A stretch of DNA of 64,000 bases from NCBI RefSeq assembly GCF_030381805.1, contig NZ_JAUDRH010000013.1, positions 1 through 64,000 of the forward strand, given 5' to 3'. A model generated the notes under the pieces. It was not told the origin of the DNA and ran no database searches. It saw only the letters and a list, made by a program, of their open reading frames with translations. Positions within the stretch are counted from its first letter, which is position 1; every line of letters starts with the position of its first letter. This document shows positions 43,236 through 51,247 of the stretch, in pieces. The translations under genes were made by a program, and so were the position numbers. Origin of the DNA: Chlorogloeopsis sp. ULAP01. GTDB lineage: Bacteria > Cyanobacteriota > Cyanobacteriia > Cyanobacteriales > Nostocaceae.

Positions 43236-45092
43236 ATGCGTATTTTTTACCGTTACACGCGGTTGTTAGTCTTTGTATCTTACCTTTGCTTTTGGGTATT
43301 GCTGTTTGGCAGTCAAAAACTTGTATCTGCCACTGTTGTTTTGCCTTTGCGCACAAAAAAGGCGATGGTAGTTTCGGCACATCCTCTAGCTAGTGATGTC
43401 GGATTGCAAATATTACGCAAGGGTGGGAATGCAGTTGATGCCGCAGTGGCTACAACTTTTGCGATTTCCGTTGTAGAACCTTTCTCAGCAGGAATAGGTG
43501 GTGGCGGCTTTTTACTTTTGCGTGATGCTAAAACGGGCGAAATCAAAGCCTTAGATTTCCGCGAACGCGCTCCCATCAAAGCAACCAGAAATATGTATTT
43601 GGATGCTCAAGGCAAGGTGCGTCTGAATGCAACTATCAACGGTTATTTAGCAGTAGCAACACCAGGAACAGTAGCAGGATTATATGAAGTTCACCGCCGC
43701 TATGGTAGATTACCTTGGGCAGAGTTAGTAAAACCAGCGATCGCTCTAGCAAAGAATGGTTTTATTCTCAGTTCTGACGTAACTTGGCGTTCTATCCCAG
43801 GATATGAAAATCGCAAGCAAGCAATTCTCACCAACCGCGCAGCACGAGCTATCTTTACTCGTGATGGCGAATTTTATCAGCCAGGTGAAAAACTAGTACA
43901 GCGAGACTTGGCACGAACTTTCACAGAAATATCCCGCCATCCCCGCAGTTTCTACACCGGAAATATTGCTCGCGCCATTGCTAGTGATATGGCAAAAAAC
44001 GGTGGTTTAATTACTCTGCAAGACTTAAAGTTATACAAACCAATCTGGCGTATCCCCATATGTGGAAATTTTCGTCAAGCTAAAGTTTGCTCAATGCCAC
44101 CTCCTTCATCGGGAGGCGTTCATTTATTGCAGATGTTAAATATTATTGGTGACAGCGATTTAAAGTCTTGGGGTTGGCATCACCCCGACGCCATCCACCT
44201 GATGGTAGAAGCGATGAAAGTAGCCTATGCCGATCGCTCACAACTTTTGGGCGATCCAGATTTCGTCAAAGTTCCCGTACAACAATTAACTAGCCCAGCT
44301 TATGCCAAACTCCGGCGTGCAGAAATAGATATGAATAGGGCTAAACCTGCCAGTGAAGTCAAGCCAGCCACTATGAAGAAGACGGAGAGAAGAACAGATA
44401 AGGGAGATAGGGAAAATGGGGAAGAATTTACTCTTATTACTTCCTCACCTCCCTCACCTGCCTCAACTCCTTATCCTCGTGTCCTTATGTCCCCGCCTCC
44501 CCGTGAGTCTACACAAACCAGTCATCTTAATATTATCGATGAGCAACGCAATGCCGTCAGCTTGACCTTTACTGTTAACTTGGGATTTGGATCTGGCGTC
44601 GTCACACCAGGAACAGGAATTTTACTTAACAACGAGATGGATGATTTTGTTGCTGCACCAGGTGTTCCGAATGCTTTTGGTTTAGTGGGTAATGAAGCAA
44701 ATGCGATCGCGCCGCGTAAAACACCTTTATCTAGCATGACTCCAACAATAGTTACAGAAAATAATCAGCTTCGCATGATCTTAGGTGCGCCTGGTGGTTC
44801 AACTATTATTACCCAGGTACTGCAAGTCATCCTCCACATACTTGCATACAACATGGACGCTGGCACGGCTATTTCTGTTCCCCGCATCCATCATCAGTGG
44901 CTCCCCGATGAGTTACGAGTAGAACCATTTACTTTGGATGCTCTGACTTTAGCAGAATTACAACGTCGGGGACACAAAATTCAACAACAGACAAGCCCTT
45001 GGGGTAATATTAACGCCATTGTAGTTACACCCCAACAAACTCTAGAAGGAGCAGCCGATCCTCGTGGTGAAGGTTCTCCTAGAGGCTATTAG
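43236..45092 (+). CDS. ggt: Gamma-glutamyltransferase precursor with an in-frame repeat insertion
   Basis: About 618 residues from the ATG at 43236. A signal peptide (FVSYLCFWVLLFGSQKLVSA) targets the periplasm. The large subunit has GGNAVDAAVAT and GGGGFLLL. The autoprocessing nucleophile is the Thr of QTSHLNIID, about residue 428, followed by NEMDDF and GGSTIITQ. Just before the Thr, about 46 residues rich in Ser, Pro and charged residues come from a dispersed DNA repeat. The insertion sits in a loop that is normally flexible, so the enzyme may still mature. It starts 18 bp after the aminotransferase and could be cotranscribed with the phosphonate genes; its normal role is glutathione turnover. 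Confidence 0.92.
   Translation: MRIFYRYTRLLVFVSYLCFWVLLFGSQKLVSATVVLPLRTKKAMVVSAHPLASDVGLQILRKGGNAVDAAVATTFAISVVEPFSAGIGGGGFLLLRDAKTGEIKALDFRERAPIKATRNMYLDAQGKVRLNATINGYLAVATPGTVAGLYEVHRRYGRLPWAELVKPAIALAKNGFILSSDVTWRSIPGYENRKQAILTNRAARAIFTRDGEFYQPGEKLVQRDLARTFTEISRHPRSFYTGNIARAIASDMAKNGGLITLQDLKLYKPIWRIPICGNFRQAKVCSMPPPSSGGVHLLQMLNIIGDSDLKSWGWHHPDAIHLMVEAMKVAYADRSQLLGDPDFVKVPVQQLTSPAYAKLRRAEIDMNRAKPASEVKPATMKKTERRTDKGDRENGEEFTLITSSPPSPASTPYPRVLMSPPPRESTQTSHLNIIDEQRNAVSLTFTVNLGFGSGVVTPGTGILLNNEMDDFVAAPGVPNAFGLVGNEANAIAPRKTPLSSMTPTIVTENNQLRMILGAPGGSTIITQVLQVILHILAYNMDAGTAISVPRIHHQWLPDELRVEPFTLDALTLAELQRRGHKIQQQTSPWGNINAIVVTPQQTLEGAADPRGEGSPRGY
44374..44511. repeat. Dispersed repeat inserted in ggt
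   Basis: Purine-rich then pyrimidine-rich segment with no stop codon in the ggt frame. A 26-bp core (44416-44441, beginning ATGGGGAAGAATTTACTCTT) is identical to 63375-63400 inside an unrelated response regulator gene. The sequence reads as low-complexity protein in both. Confidence 0.82.
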
Positions 45093-45129
45093 AAGCCATT
45101 TGTCTGCCATAACAAAATATATCTAAAAA

Positions 45130-45170
45130 ATAAGTCCGCCCCTACTAATTGATGTACGAGCGGTTTTAAA
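45130..45170. repeat. Partial copy of an inverted-repeat element
   Basis: Contains CCGCCCCTAC and GAGCGGTTTT, resembling the ends of the complete elements at 47475, 53814 and 61136, but the interior is short. The spacer 45093-45337 holds nothing else recognisable. Confidence 0.4.
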
Positions 45171-45337
45171 AGTAATATCTGTAAAGTCAAAAGGTAGAAT
45201 ATCTTGTATGGCAAAGAACAAGGAACAAGTACGAAATTTACGAAATTATTTTAATATCCTACCTGGCAGCTACTGTAAAACTCACATCTACTAACTCATA
45301 ACTACTAACTTATAGCTACTAAACACTCAAAAATAGA

Positions 45338-45589
45338 TCATAATTCCACTGGAGCAACTGATGTTGAGAACTCGTTTGCTAATGCAGTAGGCACTAAAGT
45401 CCAACCTGCTTTCAACAACTTTTGGTAAGTTGCCCAACCTCTAGAACCGCCAGGAATTTTATAATCTGGTACTGAATATTGGGGAAAAGCAGTGTAAGGA
45501 CGCCAGGGTTGATGAGGCGCAGTCTGCAAATGCAAAATTTTATCTCCTTCTTCACCAGATGCAGACAACCAGCACATTCTTCGATGCAT
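45338..45589 (-). CDS. Small conserved-looking hypothetical protein
   Basis: 83 residues from the ATG at 45589, chosen because AGGAG lies 6 bases upstream (45596-45600); a longer frame to 45622 lacks this. It starts MHRRMCWLSASGEEGDK and has several Trp and Pro residues. No membrane segment or known domain is seen. The strong ribosome-binding site is the main support for a real gene. Confidence 0.6.
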   Translation of the reverse strand: MHRRMCWLSASGEEGDKILHLQTAPHQPWRPYTAFPQYSVPDYKIPGGSRGWATYQKLLKAGWTLVPTALANEFSTSVAPVEL

Positions 45590-45595
45590 GGCAAA

Positions 45596-45600
45596 CTCCT
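45596..45600 (-). promoter_or_regulatory. Ribosome-binding site fixing the start at 45589
   Basis: AGGAG on the leftward strand, 6 bases before the ATG. It decides between the ATG at 45589 and the one at 45622. Confidence 0.6.
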
Positions 45601-45870
45601 TTACTTTTATCTTTAAATGCATAATGACAGACTTTTGTCAAGTCTAACATCACCCAGTGGAATAATTTGTTGCTTAATTCTATGGCTGCGTAAAATCAAA
45701 TACTTCTTTCTTGAGTATGAGTAAACGTTAGTGAGCCTCCATAAAGAGCAGTAGCTATAAATAGTAATTACTGTCATTTCATGTTATGTCTTGTTAAGAA
45801 ATATGTATGTATCGATAAATACGATTTTTTGCTAATAATTTTCGTTTGAACATAATTCAGAATCCAAAGC

Positions 45871-45944
45871 TCATAATCCCCATAGAGAGAGACTTTCTTG
45901 ATATTTTCATGGAGATTATGACTTCTGAGTACTTCCATGAAAAT
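45871..45944. other. Two overlapping hairpins in the spacer
   Basis: TCATAATC-C-CCAT (45871-45883) can pair with ATGG-A-GATTATGA (45909-45921). ATTTTCATGGA (45903-45913) can instead pair perfectly with TCCATGAAAAT (45934-45944). The two stems share bases and exclude each other. The rest of the 45590-46133 spacer has a GGTGGGC/CCCACC mini-hairpin at 46010-46026 and no gene. Confidence 0.5.
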
Positions 45945-46133
45945 AGAGGCTAGATATTATGGGCTAGAGAAAAGAGATTTTTATTCCCTCGTTGTGTGGT
46001 TTTGTAAGGTGGGCGTTACCCACCCCAATGTGAAAGTGCCGTGAATGAAAGTTTAGCTTGAAAAAGAATGTAGAGAAAAGAAACCTTTTTCATGCTTAGT
46101 TGTGAATCTTAATTTGTAACGACTACCTAATTT

Positions 46134-46727
46134 TTAAATGCATGGGGCATGAAACTTGTCGCCGACAATTTCACGAATTTCTGCAACTAACCGAGAGTAA
46201 GTAAAGTCAGAGAAAACTGGTTCTGAGCCTTGTAAATCAATTTGTTCTGCTAAATCAATCCATGACTTACAGCCACCGTATTCGCTACGATAAGAAATTT
46301 CTTGAACTTGAGGTAATTTATAAGTACGCAGCAGTAGAACATACAATGGCTGACGTGGTTTCCATTTTAGGCGATCGCTAATAAAGTATTCGTTCCAAAT
46401 GTGGAAAGGGAGTAAAGCATTAACAATATTTTCGTCAGCAACGGGGAGAATATCGCTAATTTTTGCCCAACTGCTAATACGAACTGTTTCTGGATGCCAA
46501 CCTGGTGTGACTGGATATACAAGCTCGGCGTACTCAGGTTTGAGCAAAAAAGGCTGTTGATGCTCATAAGTTGGATAGAGCAAAACTTGATTATGGGCAA
46601 CTTGGAAACGTCCATTTTGTTCGTGGATGCCACCTTTACGAAGTAGCATAATTGTTTGGCCATTTTCTAATGCAGTGACGGCAACAGCCCATTCCTTGAG
46701 GGCGTAAAAATTTGTAGTCAATTTCAT
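46134..46727 (-). CDS. DUF1802 family protein
   Basis: 197 residues. The start (TTNFYALKEWAVAVTALENG) and LLRKGGIHEQNGRFQV match the DUF1802 family of cyanobacteria, as do FLLKPEY and the late FHIWN motif. The fold is unknown to me and no catalytic residues stand out. There is no signal peptide, so it is probably cytoplasmic. It stands alone in its direction. Confidence 0.85.
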   Translation of the reverse strand: MKLTTNFYALKEWAVAVTALENGQTIMLLRKGGIHEQNGRFQVAHNQVLLYPTYEHQQPFLLKPEYAELVYPVTPGWHPETVRISSWAKISDILPVADENIVNALLPFHIWNEYFISDRLKWKPRQPLYVLLLRTYKLPQVQEISYRSEYGGCKSWIDLAEQIDLQGSEPVFSDFTYSRLVAEIREIVGDKFHAPCI

Positions 46728-47193
46728 AAGTATTTACTCTAACTCTAATTTTATTTGAGATCAATGGCTATAAGTCATACAACTATCTACAGTAATGATT
46801 TCAGGATTTGTCATGAATTATATCGCTAAGGATATTTGGATTTAAAAAATACACACCCGCACTTATACTGAAGAAAGCAACCTGTTATAACTTTGTTAGT
46901 TCAAATTCTGTACCCTGAGACATAGGGAAGTGAAAAAGTCTTTAATGCTTGTAAACATAGTGCTTTAAGGTTAGTATAACGAGCTTTTCCACTGGATTTA
47001 ATTGAATTGGAGTTCAGTCTTGGTGTTCCCAAATAAATAGCTTTAGAGATACAGATGAGCCAAAAATCTGCCTACATCAGAACACAGAGCCTTACTTTGC
47101 TTTTAAGGCAAGATAGTGGACTTATAAACATATCGACAAATAACAACTAATTCTGTATACACAATCACATAAAAGTTTAACTTTACACTCACC
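46728..47193. other. Intergenic spacer, nothing recognised
   Basis: About 466 bp, AT-rich. I found no reading frame with family resemblance, no tRNA and no long inverted repeat. Confidence 0.4.
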
Positions 47194-47462
47194 TTGAGAC
47201 AGACGAGTAAAGCAGTTAACAAAGATAAGGCGCTGGTATTACTTATAGATACAGCTGAAGTCTATGCTGAAGGGCATTCTGAGCAAATTGTGGCTGAAGC
47301 TTTATCTGATGTGCGATCGCAGGCGCACATTATCCTGAACAAGCGAAAGAAAATGCACAAGCTGCCGATATTAAGCTTTCAGAAACTGAACTGTAAGAAA
47401 TTAATGCCATTGGACGTATGGTTACCGACTATTTAGACGACGGCTCGGTAATGTGGAATTAG
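47194..47462 (+). pseudogene. Aldo/keto reductase remnant with internal deletion
   Basis: The front half reads LLIDTAEVYAEGHSEQIVAEAL, the aldo/keto reductase cofactor/active-site segment with the catalytic Asp and Tyr. From about 47330, in another frame, AHYPEQAKENAQAADIKLS and, after an in-frame TAA, GRMVTDYLDDGSVMWN belong to the C-terminus of the same family. The central 180 or so residues are missing. The 80-codon open frame here therefore is not a real protein. Confidence 0.8.
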
Positions 47463-47474
47463 GTAAAGAGATAG

Positions 47475-47528
47475 TGGGGCGGGTTTTGTTGATTATCTTT
47501 GGGCAGATCTCTTTTAACCCGCCCGTAC
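47475..47528. repeat. Inverted-repeat element, copy A
   Basis: GGGGCGGGTTTTGTT at the left pairs with TTTTAACCCGCCC at the right around about 25 bases. The same ends occur at 53814-53884 and 61136-61207. It could form a transcript-ending hairpin. Confidence 0.72.
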
Positions 47529-47576
47529 AAACTAAATAATTCATACCAATAACCTAGAGTTGGCAGCCCACAAACC

Positions 47577-47605
47577 CTCGTTACTAGGTTCAACCTGGTA
47601 ACGAG
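47577..47605. terminator. Perfect-ended hairpin
   Basis: CTCGTTAC pairs with GTAACGAG, with an inner GGT/ACC stem across TCA. It is not followed by a long T run in either direction, so a terminator role is uncertain; it may be another small palindromic repeat. Confidence 0.45.
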
Positions 47606-47794
47606 AATTAAGAGAACTAGAGCAAAAGTTTCTATCTACTAACTACTAACAACACAAAAACACGTTAACAGATACGACTAATTTATTGAGAAGTTTAAAG
47701 ACTCGTAAAATTCGGTTAAAAGAGGCTTACAGCTTATTTTCTAGATGGTAACTTTATAAGCAGGACACCAAACAAAGCACAACCAAACTGATGA

Positions 47795-47929
47795 GGGCAG
47801 ATGACATGGTGTCTCCCGTCATAGCCCAAGCAAACTAATAGCATAATCATCACTAAAGTGGCAGATATCCCCATGCATAAGGGGAAGCCAAATCCCAAAG
47901 CGGAAAAACGAGAAAATGCTTAGTTTGCT
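47795..47929. ncRNA. Structured intergenic segment, possible small RNA
   Basis: A first hairpin pairs GGGC-AG-ATGAC (47795-47805) with GTCAT-A-GCCC (47818-47827). A second, adjacent structure pairs AGCAAACTAA (47829-47838) with TTAGTTTGCT (47920-47929) and GCAT with ATGC, enclosing CCCC/GGGG around eight bases. A terminator-like hairpin follows at 48009. Alternatively a 46-codon leftward frame (47734-47874) covers it. No known RNA family was recognised. Confidence 0.35.
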
Positions 47930-48008
47930 GTTACTAATGTCCACCCTAGTTGTTTACTTTTTACTAAGTACGTAATTACATCAACTTGATCACTAACGAG
48001 TTTGCAGA

Positions 48009-48030
48009 ACCTGGTCACCTCTGACCAGGT
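48009..48030. terminator. Strong hairpin ACCTGGTC/GACCAGGT
   Basis: An 8-bp perfect stem with a 6-base loop (ACCTCT), followed on the + strand by ATTTGCATTT. Plausible end of a rightward transcript from the structured spacer. The following bases to 48233 hold no gene. Confidence 0.5.
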
Positions 48031-48233
48031 ATTTGCATTTAGGCATTACATTTGTTTAATATGATTGTTCTACTTATAGCAACAGCCAAAGTGGTTAGGA
48101 AATTAACAGAGGATAAAACTTAGACATCAAAAGACTTTTTGTCACCTATCACCTGCCAGAACTTAGTAAAGCACTAGACAATTAACCAGCAGTAAATACA
48201 ATAGGACAAAACATATCCTGCTGGAAAAACTGA

Positions 48234-48944
48234 ATGATAAATTATATTTTTTGCTTGAAAATAGCCTCATTTGCTATTGTATCTATACTTTCTTTATCTT
48301 GTCAGAAAAGTATTATTAGACAATTAAAACAGACACAGGCAGCTGCCCAGCAAAAGCCACAACCAAATCTTACCTATGGCGATTTAGTTATTAAAGAACA
48401 GTTAGACCATATACTGATTCCTGTTAGTTTAGCTGATAGAGACGTAGATAAAGAAAGTTATTATGATTCGTCACGTTCTAATTCAGGAATAAATCAATAT
48501 ATTAATATAATATTTTATTCTAAAAAAGACTCTAAAACTCACCTGTTATTAAATAAAAAAGCAATTGTCACTGCATTTGAATTATTGCCACACAAACAAG
48601 AGAAAAACCCCTTTAGATTTTGGTTCTATCAAATCATTGATAGTGATATCAACGGAGATAAAAAACTAGACTATCAAGATGCTAGAATTGCATATCTATC
48701 TGACTTATCAGGTAAAAATGTTCAACAAATTACCCCAAATAATACTCAAGTCATGAATTGGACTGTTGTGCCAAGCGTTGACGCCATTTTTATCAAAATT
48801 CTCAAGGATTCTGATAACGACAAAAAATTTACTGATAAAGATGAGACAAATTTTATCAAGGTTAATCTTGATAAACCCGGCATTGGTACAGAGATAATTA
48901 GCGATGAAATTCAGCAACAAATCAAATCATTGTTTTTGCAATAA
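48234..48944 (+). CDS. Secreted or lipid-anchored protein with two EF-hand-like loops
   Basis: 236 residues. A hydrophobic N-terminus ends in SLSC (Cys23), close to but not a canonical lipobox, so it is a lipoprotein or a secreted protein. A Gln/Ala linker follows. Two calcium-loop-like segments are visible: D-I-N-G-D-K-K-L-D-Y-Q-D near residue 138 and D-S-D-N-D-K-K-F-T-D-K-D near 198, both with the 1-3-5-12 acidic spacing. The remainder looks like beta strands. No relatives are recognised. It is AT-rich and flanked by tandem heptamers. Confidence 0.72.
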   Translation: MINYIFCLKIASFAIVSILSLSCQKSIIRQLKQTQAAAQQKPQPNLTYGDLVIKEQLDHILIPVSLADRDVDKESYYDSSRSNSGINQYINIIFYSKKDSKTHLLLNKKAIVTAFELLPHKQEKNPFRFWFYQIIDSDINGDKKLDYQDARIAYLSDLSGKNVQQITPNNTQVMNWTVVPSVDAIFIKILKDSDNDKKFTDKDETNFIKVNLDKPGIGTEIISDEIQQQIKSLFLQ

Positions 48945-48952
48945 AGTTTTTG

Positions 48953-49015
48953 TTGTTAATAGCTAATAGCTAATAGTTAATTGTAAGATTAGCCATTAGC
49001 TATTAGCCATTAGCT
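48953..49015. repeat. Tandem heptamer repeats (TAATAGC / TTAGCCA)
   Basis: AATAGCTAATAGCTAATAGT followed by its complement-like run TTAGCCATTAGCTATTAGCC. The two halves can pair into a hairpin between convergent genes. Similar runs lie at 61208-61255, 20745-20780 and 60345-60405. Confidence 0.75.
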
Positions 49016-49945
49016 AGGAATAGACAAAACCCACTCCCGTAACAAAGGGTTTACCTGTTCTGGTACTTCGTCGTGAGGACAATGCCCTGCTCGTAAAAAA
49101 TGTTCCCTGAGTTCAGGATAGTATTGCCGGAACTTCTGAGAACGTTCTCTAGCATTCATCCAAGGATCCGCTTCTCCCCACAACAACAATAGCGGACAAG
49201 TTAATTGCTTCAATAAAAAATCAACTTTTTCCCCTTGAGGAGTCTTAAAGACTGAAGAAAAGACATCAAAAGCACCTGGATCGCAAGCGGGGCGATAAAT
49301 TTCTTCTATTAATTGGTCTGTAATTGCGCTTTTATCGAGGTAGACTTTGTTTAGAGTTTGGCGAATAACCTTCTTTTGTCGCACATATTGAAATAAAATG
49401 AACTGAGACAAAGGCTGTTGAAAAATCCACTTCACAATGTCACCCAGTAGTTTCTGCAATGGATCTGGTTGTTGGGGCGGTTCAATCTGAGCTTGTAACG
49501 CTTCTGGTTCAGCTGAAGGCTGGTTTTCGCTAAATGGCCCTGCACTATTAAGTAAAACTAAACCTGCTACTGCATCAGGACGTTGAGCTGCAACACACAG
49601 ACTAGCATAGCCACCAAGGGAATTTCCTGCTAGCACTGTTTTTCGACCAATGATTTCCGTAATAAAGTCATAGAGTTGATCACGCCACAAGTTGCCACTG
49701 TACTCTAATTTAGGTTTAGCAGAACGTCCAAATCCCAAAAGGTCTATAGCCCAAACTTCAAATTCGTTACAAAGTCCAATTATATTCTTGCGCCAGTGGT
49801 CACAAGAAGCACCGAACCCATGCACTAACAGTAAGGGTGGACGTTGGGGCTGGGGTTCTCCTGCTTTAACGTAATAGATATTATGTCCTCGCCACTGCCA
49901 ATATTGACCAGGAATTGGGGTTGAAGAGGCTGTCGTTGCCTGCAT
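49010..49945 (-). CDS. Alpha/beta-fold hydrolase
   Basis: 311 residues: oxyanion LLLVHGFGASCDHW, AIDLLGFGRS, nucleophile elbow GNSLGG with the active Ser, a late Asp in LLLWGEADPW and the catalytic His in RAGHCPHDE. No signal peptide is seen. This type is found across cyanobacteria, related to epoxide-hydrolase/haloalkane-dehalogenase-like enzymes and chlorophyll-related hydrolases; the substrate cannot be set. It is convergent with the EF-hand-like gene and divergent from aroE. Confidence 0.88.
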   Translation of the reverse strand: MQATTASSTPIPGQYWQWRGHNIYYVKAGEPQPQRPPLLLVHGFGASCDHWRKNIIGLCNEFEVWAIDLLGFGRSAKPKLEYSGNLWRDQLYDFITEIIGRKTVLAGNSLGGYASLCVAAQRPDAVAGLVLLNSAGPFSENQPSAEPEALQAQIEPPQQPDPLQKLLGDIVKWIFQQPLSQFILFQYVRQKKVIRQTLNKVYLDKSAITDQLIEEIYRPACDPGAFDVFSSVFKTPQGEKVDFLLKQLTCPLLLLWGEADPWMNARERSQKFRQYYPELREHFLRAGHCPHDEVPEQVNPLLREWVLSIPS

Positions 49946-50096
49946 GATTTCAAAGAAATGTTAAGTAACTTTTAATTATTGTAATCTGACATTCTCAGCT
50001 GGTAGGCTGATAACCTATAGCCTACAAATATTGCCAAAAACCAATTTCTCATCTCTTGGTTTCCTTGGTATTTAGGGAATTGAAATTCTTAAGGAA

Positions 50097-50969
50097 ATGC
50101 AACAATTGATTACAGGAAAAACAAAATTATTAGGAGTGATTGGGCATCCAGTCGAGCATTCGCTATCGCCAGCGATGCATAATGCAGCAATACAAGAGTT
50201 GCAATTAGATTACGTCTATCTTCCCTTTCCAATCAAACCAGAGGAGCTACAAGCAGCAATTCAAGGCTTTGCTGCCATTGGTGTTGTGGGCTTTAGTGTG
50301 ACAATTCCTCATAAACAGGCGATATTGGCTTTTTTATCAGCGATAGAACCAATTGCCAAAGCTGTGGGAGCGGTAAATACAGTTGTTCGCAAAGAGCATA
50401 AATGGGTGGGTACAAATACTGATGTAGAAGGATTTCTCGCTCCCTTGCAAACATATCATCAAGACTGGAGTCAAAAAGTAGCAGTCATTTTAGGTAATGG
50501 TGGCGCGGCAAGGGCTGTGGTGGCAGGTTGTACTCAGTTGGGTTGTAGGGAAATTCATGTTGTTGGGCGCAACGTGCAGCGTTTGAAAGAATTCCGTAAT
50601 AGTTGGGGAAATTCGCTCTTGGCAATGAATCTCGAAGTTCATCGCTGGGATGAATTGCCAAACATAATTCCGCAAGCAAATTTACTAGTAAATACAACCC
50701 CTATTGGTATGTATCCCAAGGTAGAAGAGTCACCTTTAAGTGTGGAGGAAATGGCAGACTTGCCATCAAAAGCGATCGCCTACGATTTGATTTATACCCC
50801 TAACCCAACTAAATTTCTCCAACAAGCACAACAAGTGGGTGCGATCGCGATTGATGGGCTGGAAATGCTCGTTCAGCAAGGTGCAGCAGCGTTAAAAATT
50901 TGGTTGCAAAGGGAAACTGTACCTGTCGATGTGATGCGTCAGGCTTTGCGAAAGCAGCTGGGTTTATAA
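50097..50969 (+). CDS. aroE: Shikimate dehydrogenase
   Basis: 290 residues. GHPVEHSLSPAMHNAA (shikimate-binding Ser residues), TIPHKQAILAFL with the catalytic Lys, NTDVEGF with Asp, and the NADP loop ILGNGGAARAVV. It reduces 3-dehydroshikimate to shikimate in aromatic amino acid synthesis. AAGGA lies only 3 bases before the ATG, a short spacing, but the N-terminal motif needs this start. It stands alone and is followed by a palindromic repeat and a good terminator. Confidence 0.95.
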   Translation: MQQLITGKTKLLGVIGHPVEHSLSPAMHNAAIQELQLDYVYLPFPIKPEELQAAIQGFAAIGVVGFSVTIPHKQAILAFLSAIEPIAKAVGAVNTVVRKEHKWVGTNTDVEGFLAPLQTYHQDWSQKVAVILGNGGAARAVVAGCTQLGCREIHVVGRNVQRLKEFRNSWGNSLLAMNLEVHRWDELPNIIPQANLLVNTTPIGMYPKVEESPLSVEEMADLPSKAIAYDLIYTPNPTKFLQQAQQVGAIAIDGLEMLVQQGAAALKIWLQRETVPVDVMRQALRKQLGL

Positions 50970-51040
50970 GTAAAAGGCAGCTATGCTGGAGGCAGAGGGC
51001 AGTCCCAATGAAACAAGTTTCACAAGCCTTGCATGAAAAA

Positions 51041-51100
51041 CCTCGCCCCGTCCTGTCGGACACCCCTCTCCTTGCTAAGGAGAGGGGCAGGGGGTGAGGT
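51041..51100. repeat. Palindromic dispersed repeat after aroE
   Basis: CCCCTCTCCTT (51063-51073) pairs perfectly with AAGGAGAGGGG (51077-51087) around GCT, within a CTCGCCCCGTCC...GGGGGTGAGG context. It is the same general class as the repeat at 33776-33826. Confidence 0.72.
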
Positions 51101-51202
51101 GACTTTCAAGTCAGAGGGCAGAAGGTGAAAAGCTTGCCCTATCTAACTTCTGGGCGTAAGCATTTTACTTTTAATTGTGTCTGTTGACTTAGTTACAAAT
51201 TT

Positions 51203-51233
51203 AACAGACACAGCATTGCCGTGTCTGTTTTTG
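51203..51233. terminator. Bidirectional terminator between aroE and argD
   Basis: ACAGACAC (51204-51211) pairs with GTGTCTGT (51221-51228), followed on the + strand by TTTTTGAT and preceded by AAATTTAAC, which gives an A/T tract on both sides. It sits 14 bp beyond the argD stop codon. Confidence 0.82.
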
Positions 51234-51247
51234 ATAGTTTGATGTAA

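Noticed and set aside
47734..47874. 46-codon leftward frame with a hydrophobic start
   Set aside because: No Shine-Dalgarno sequence and it overlaps strong inverted repeats; an RNA element is at least as likely.
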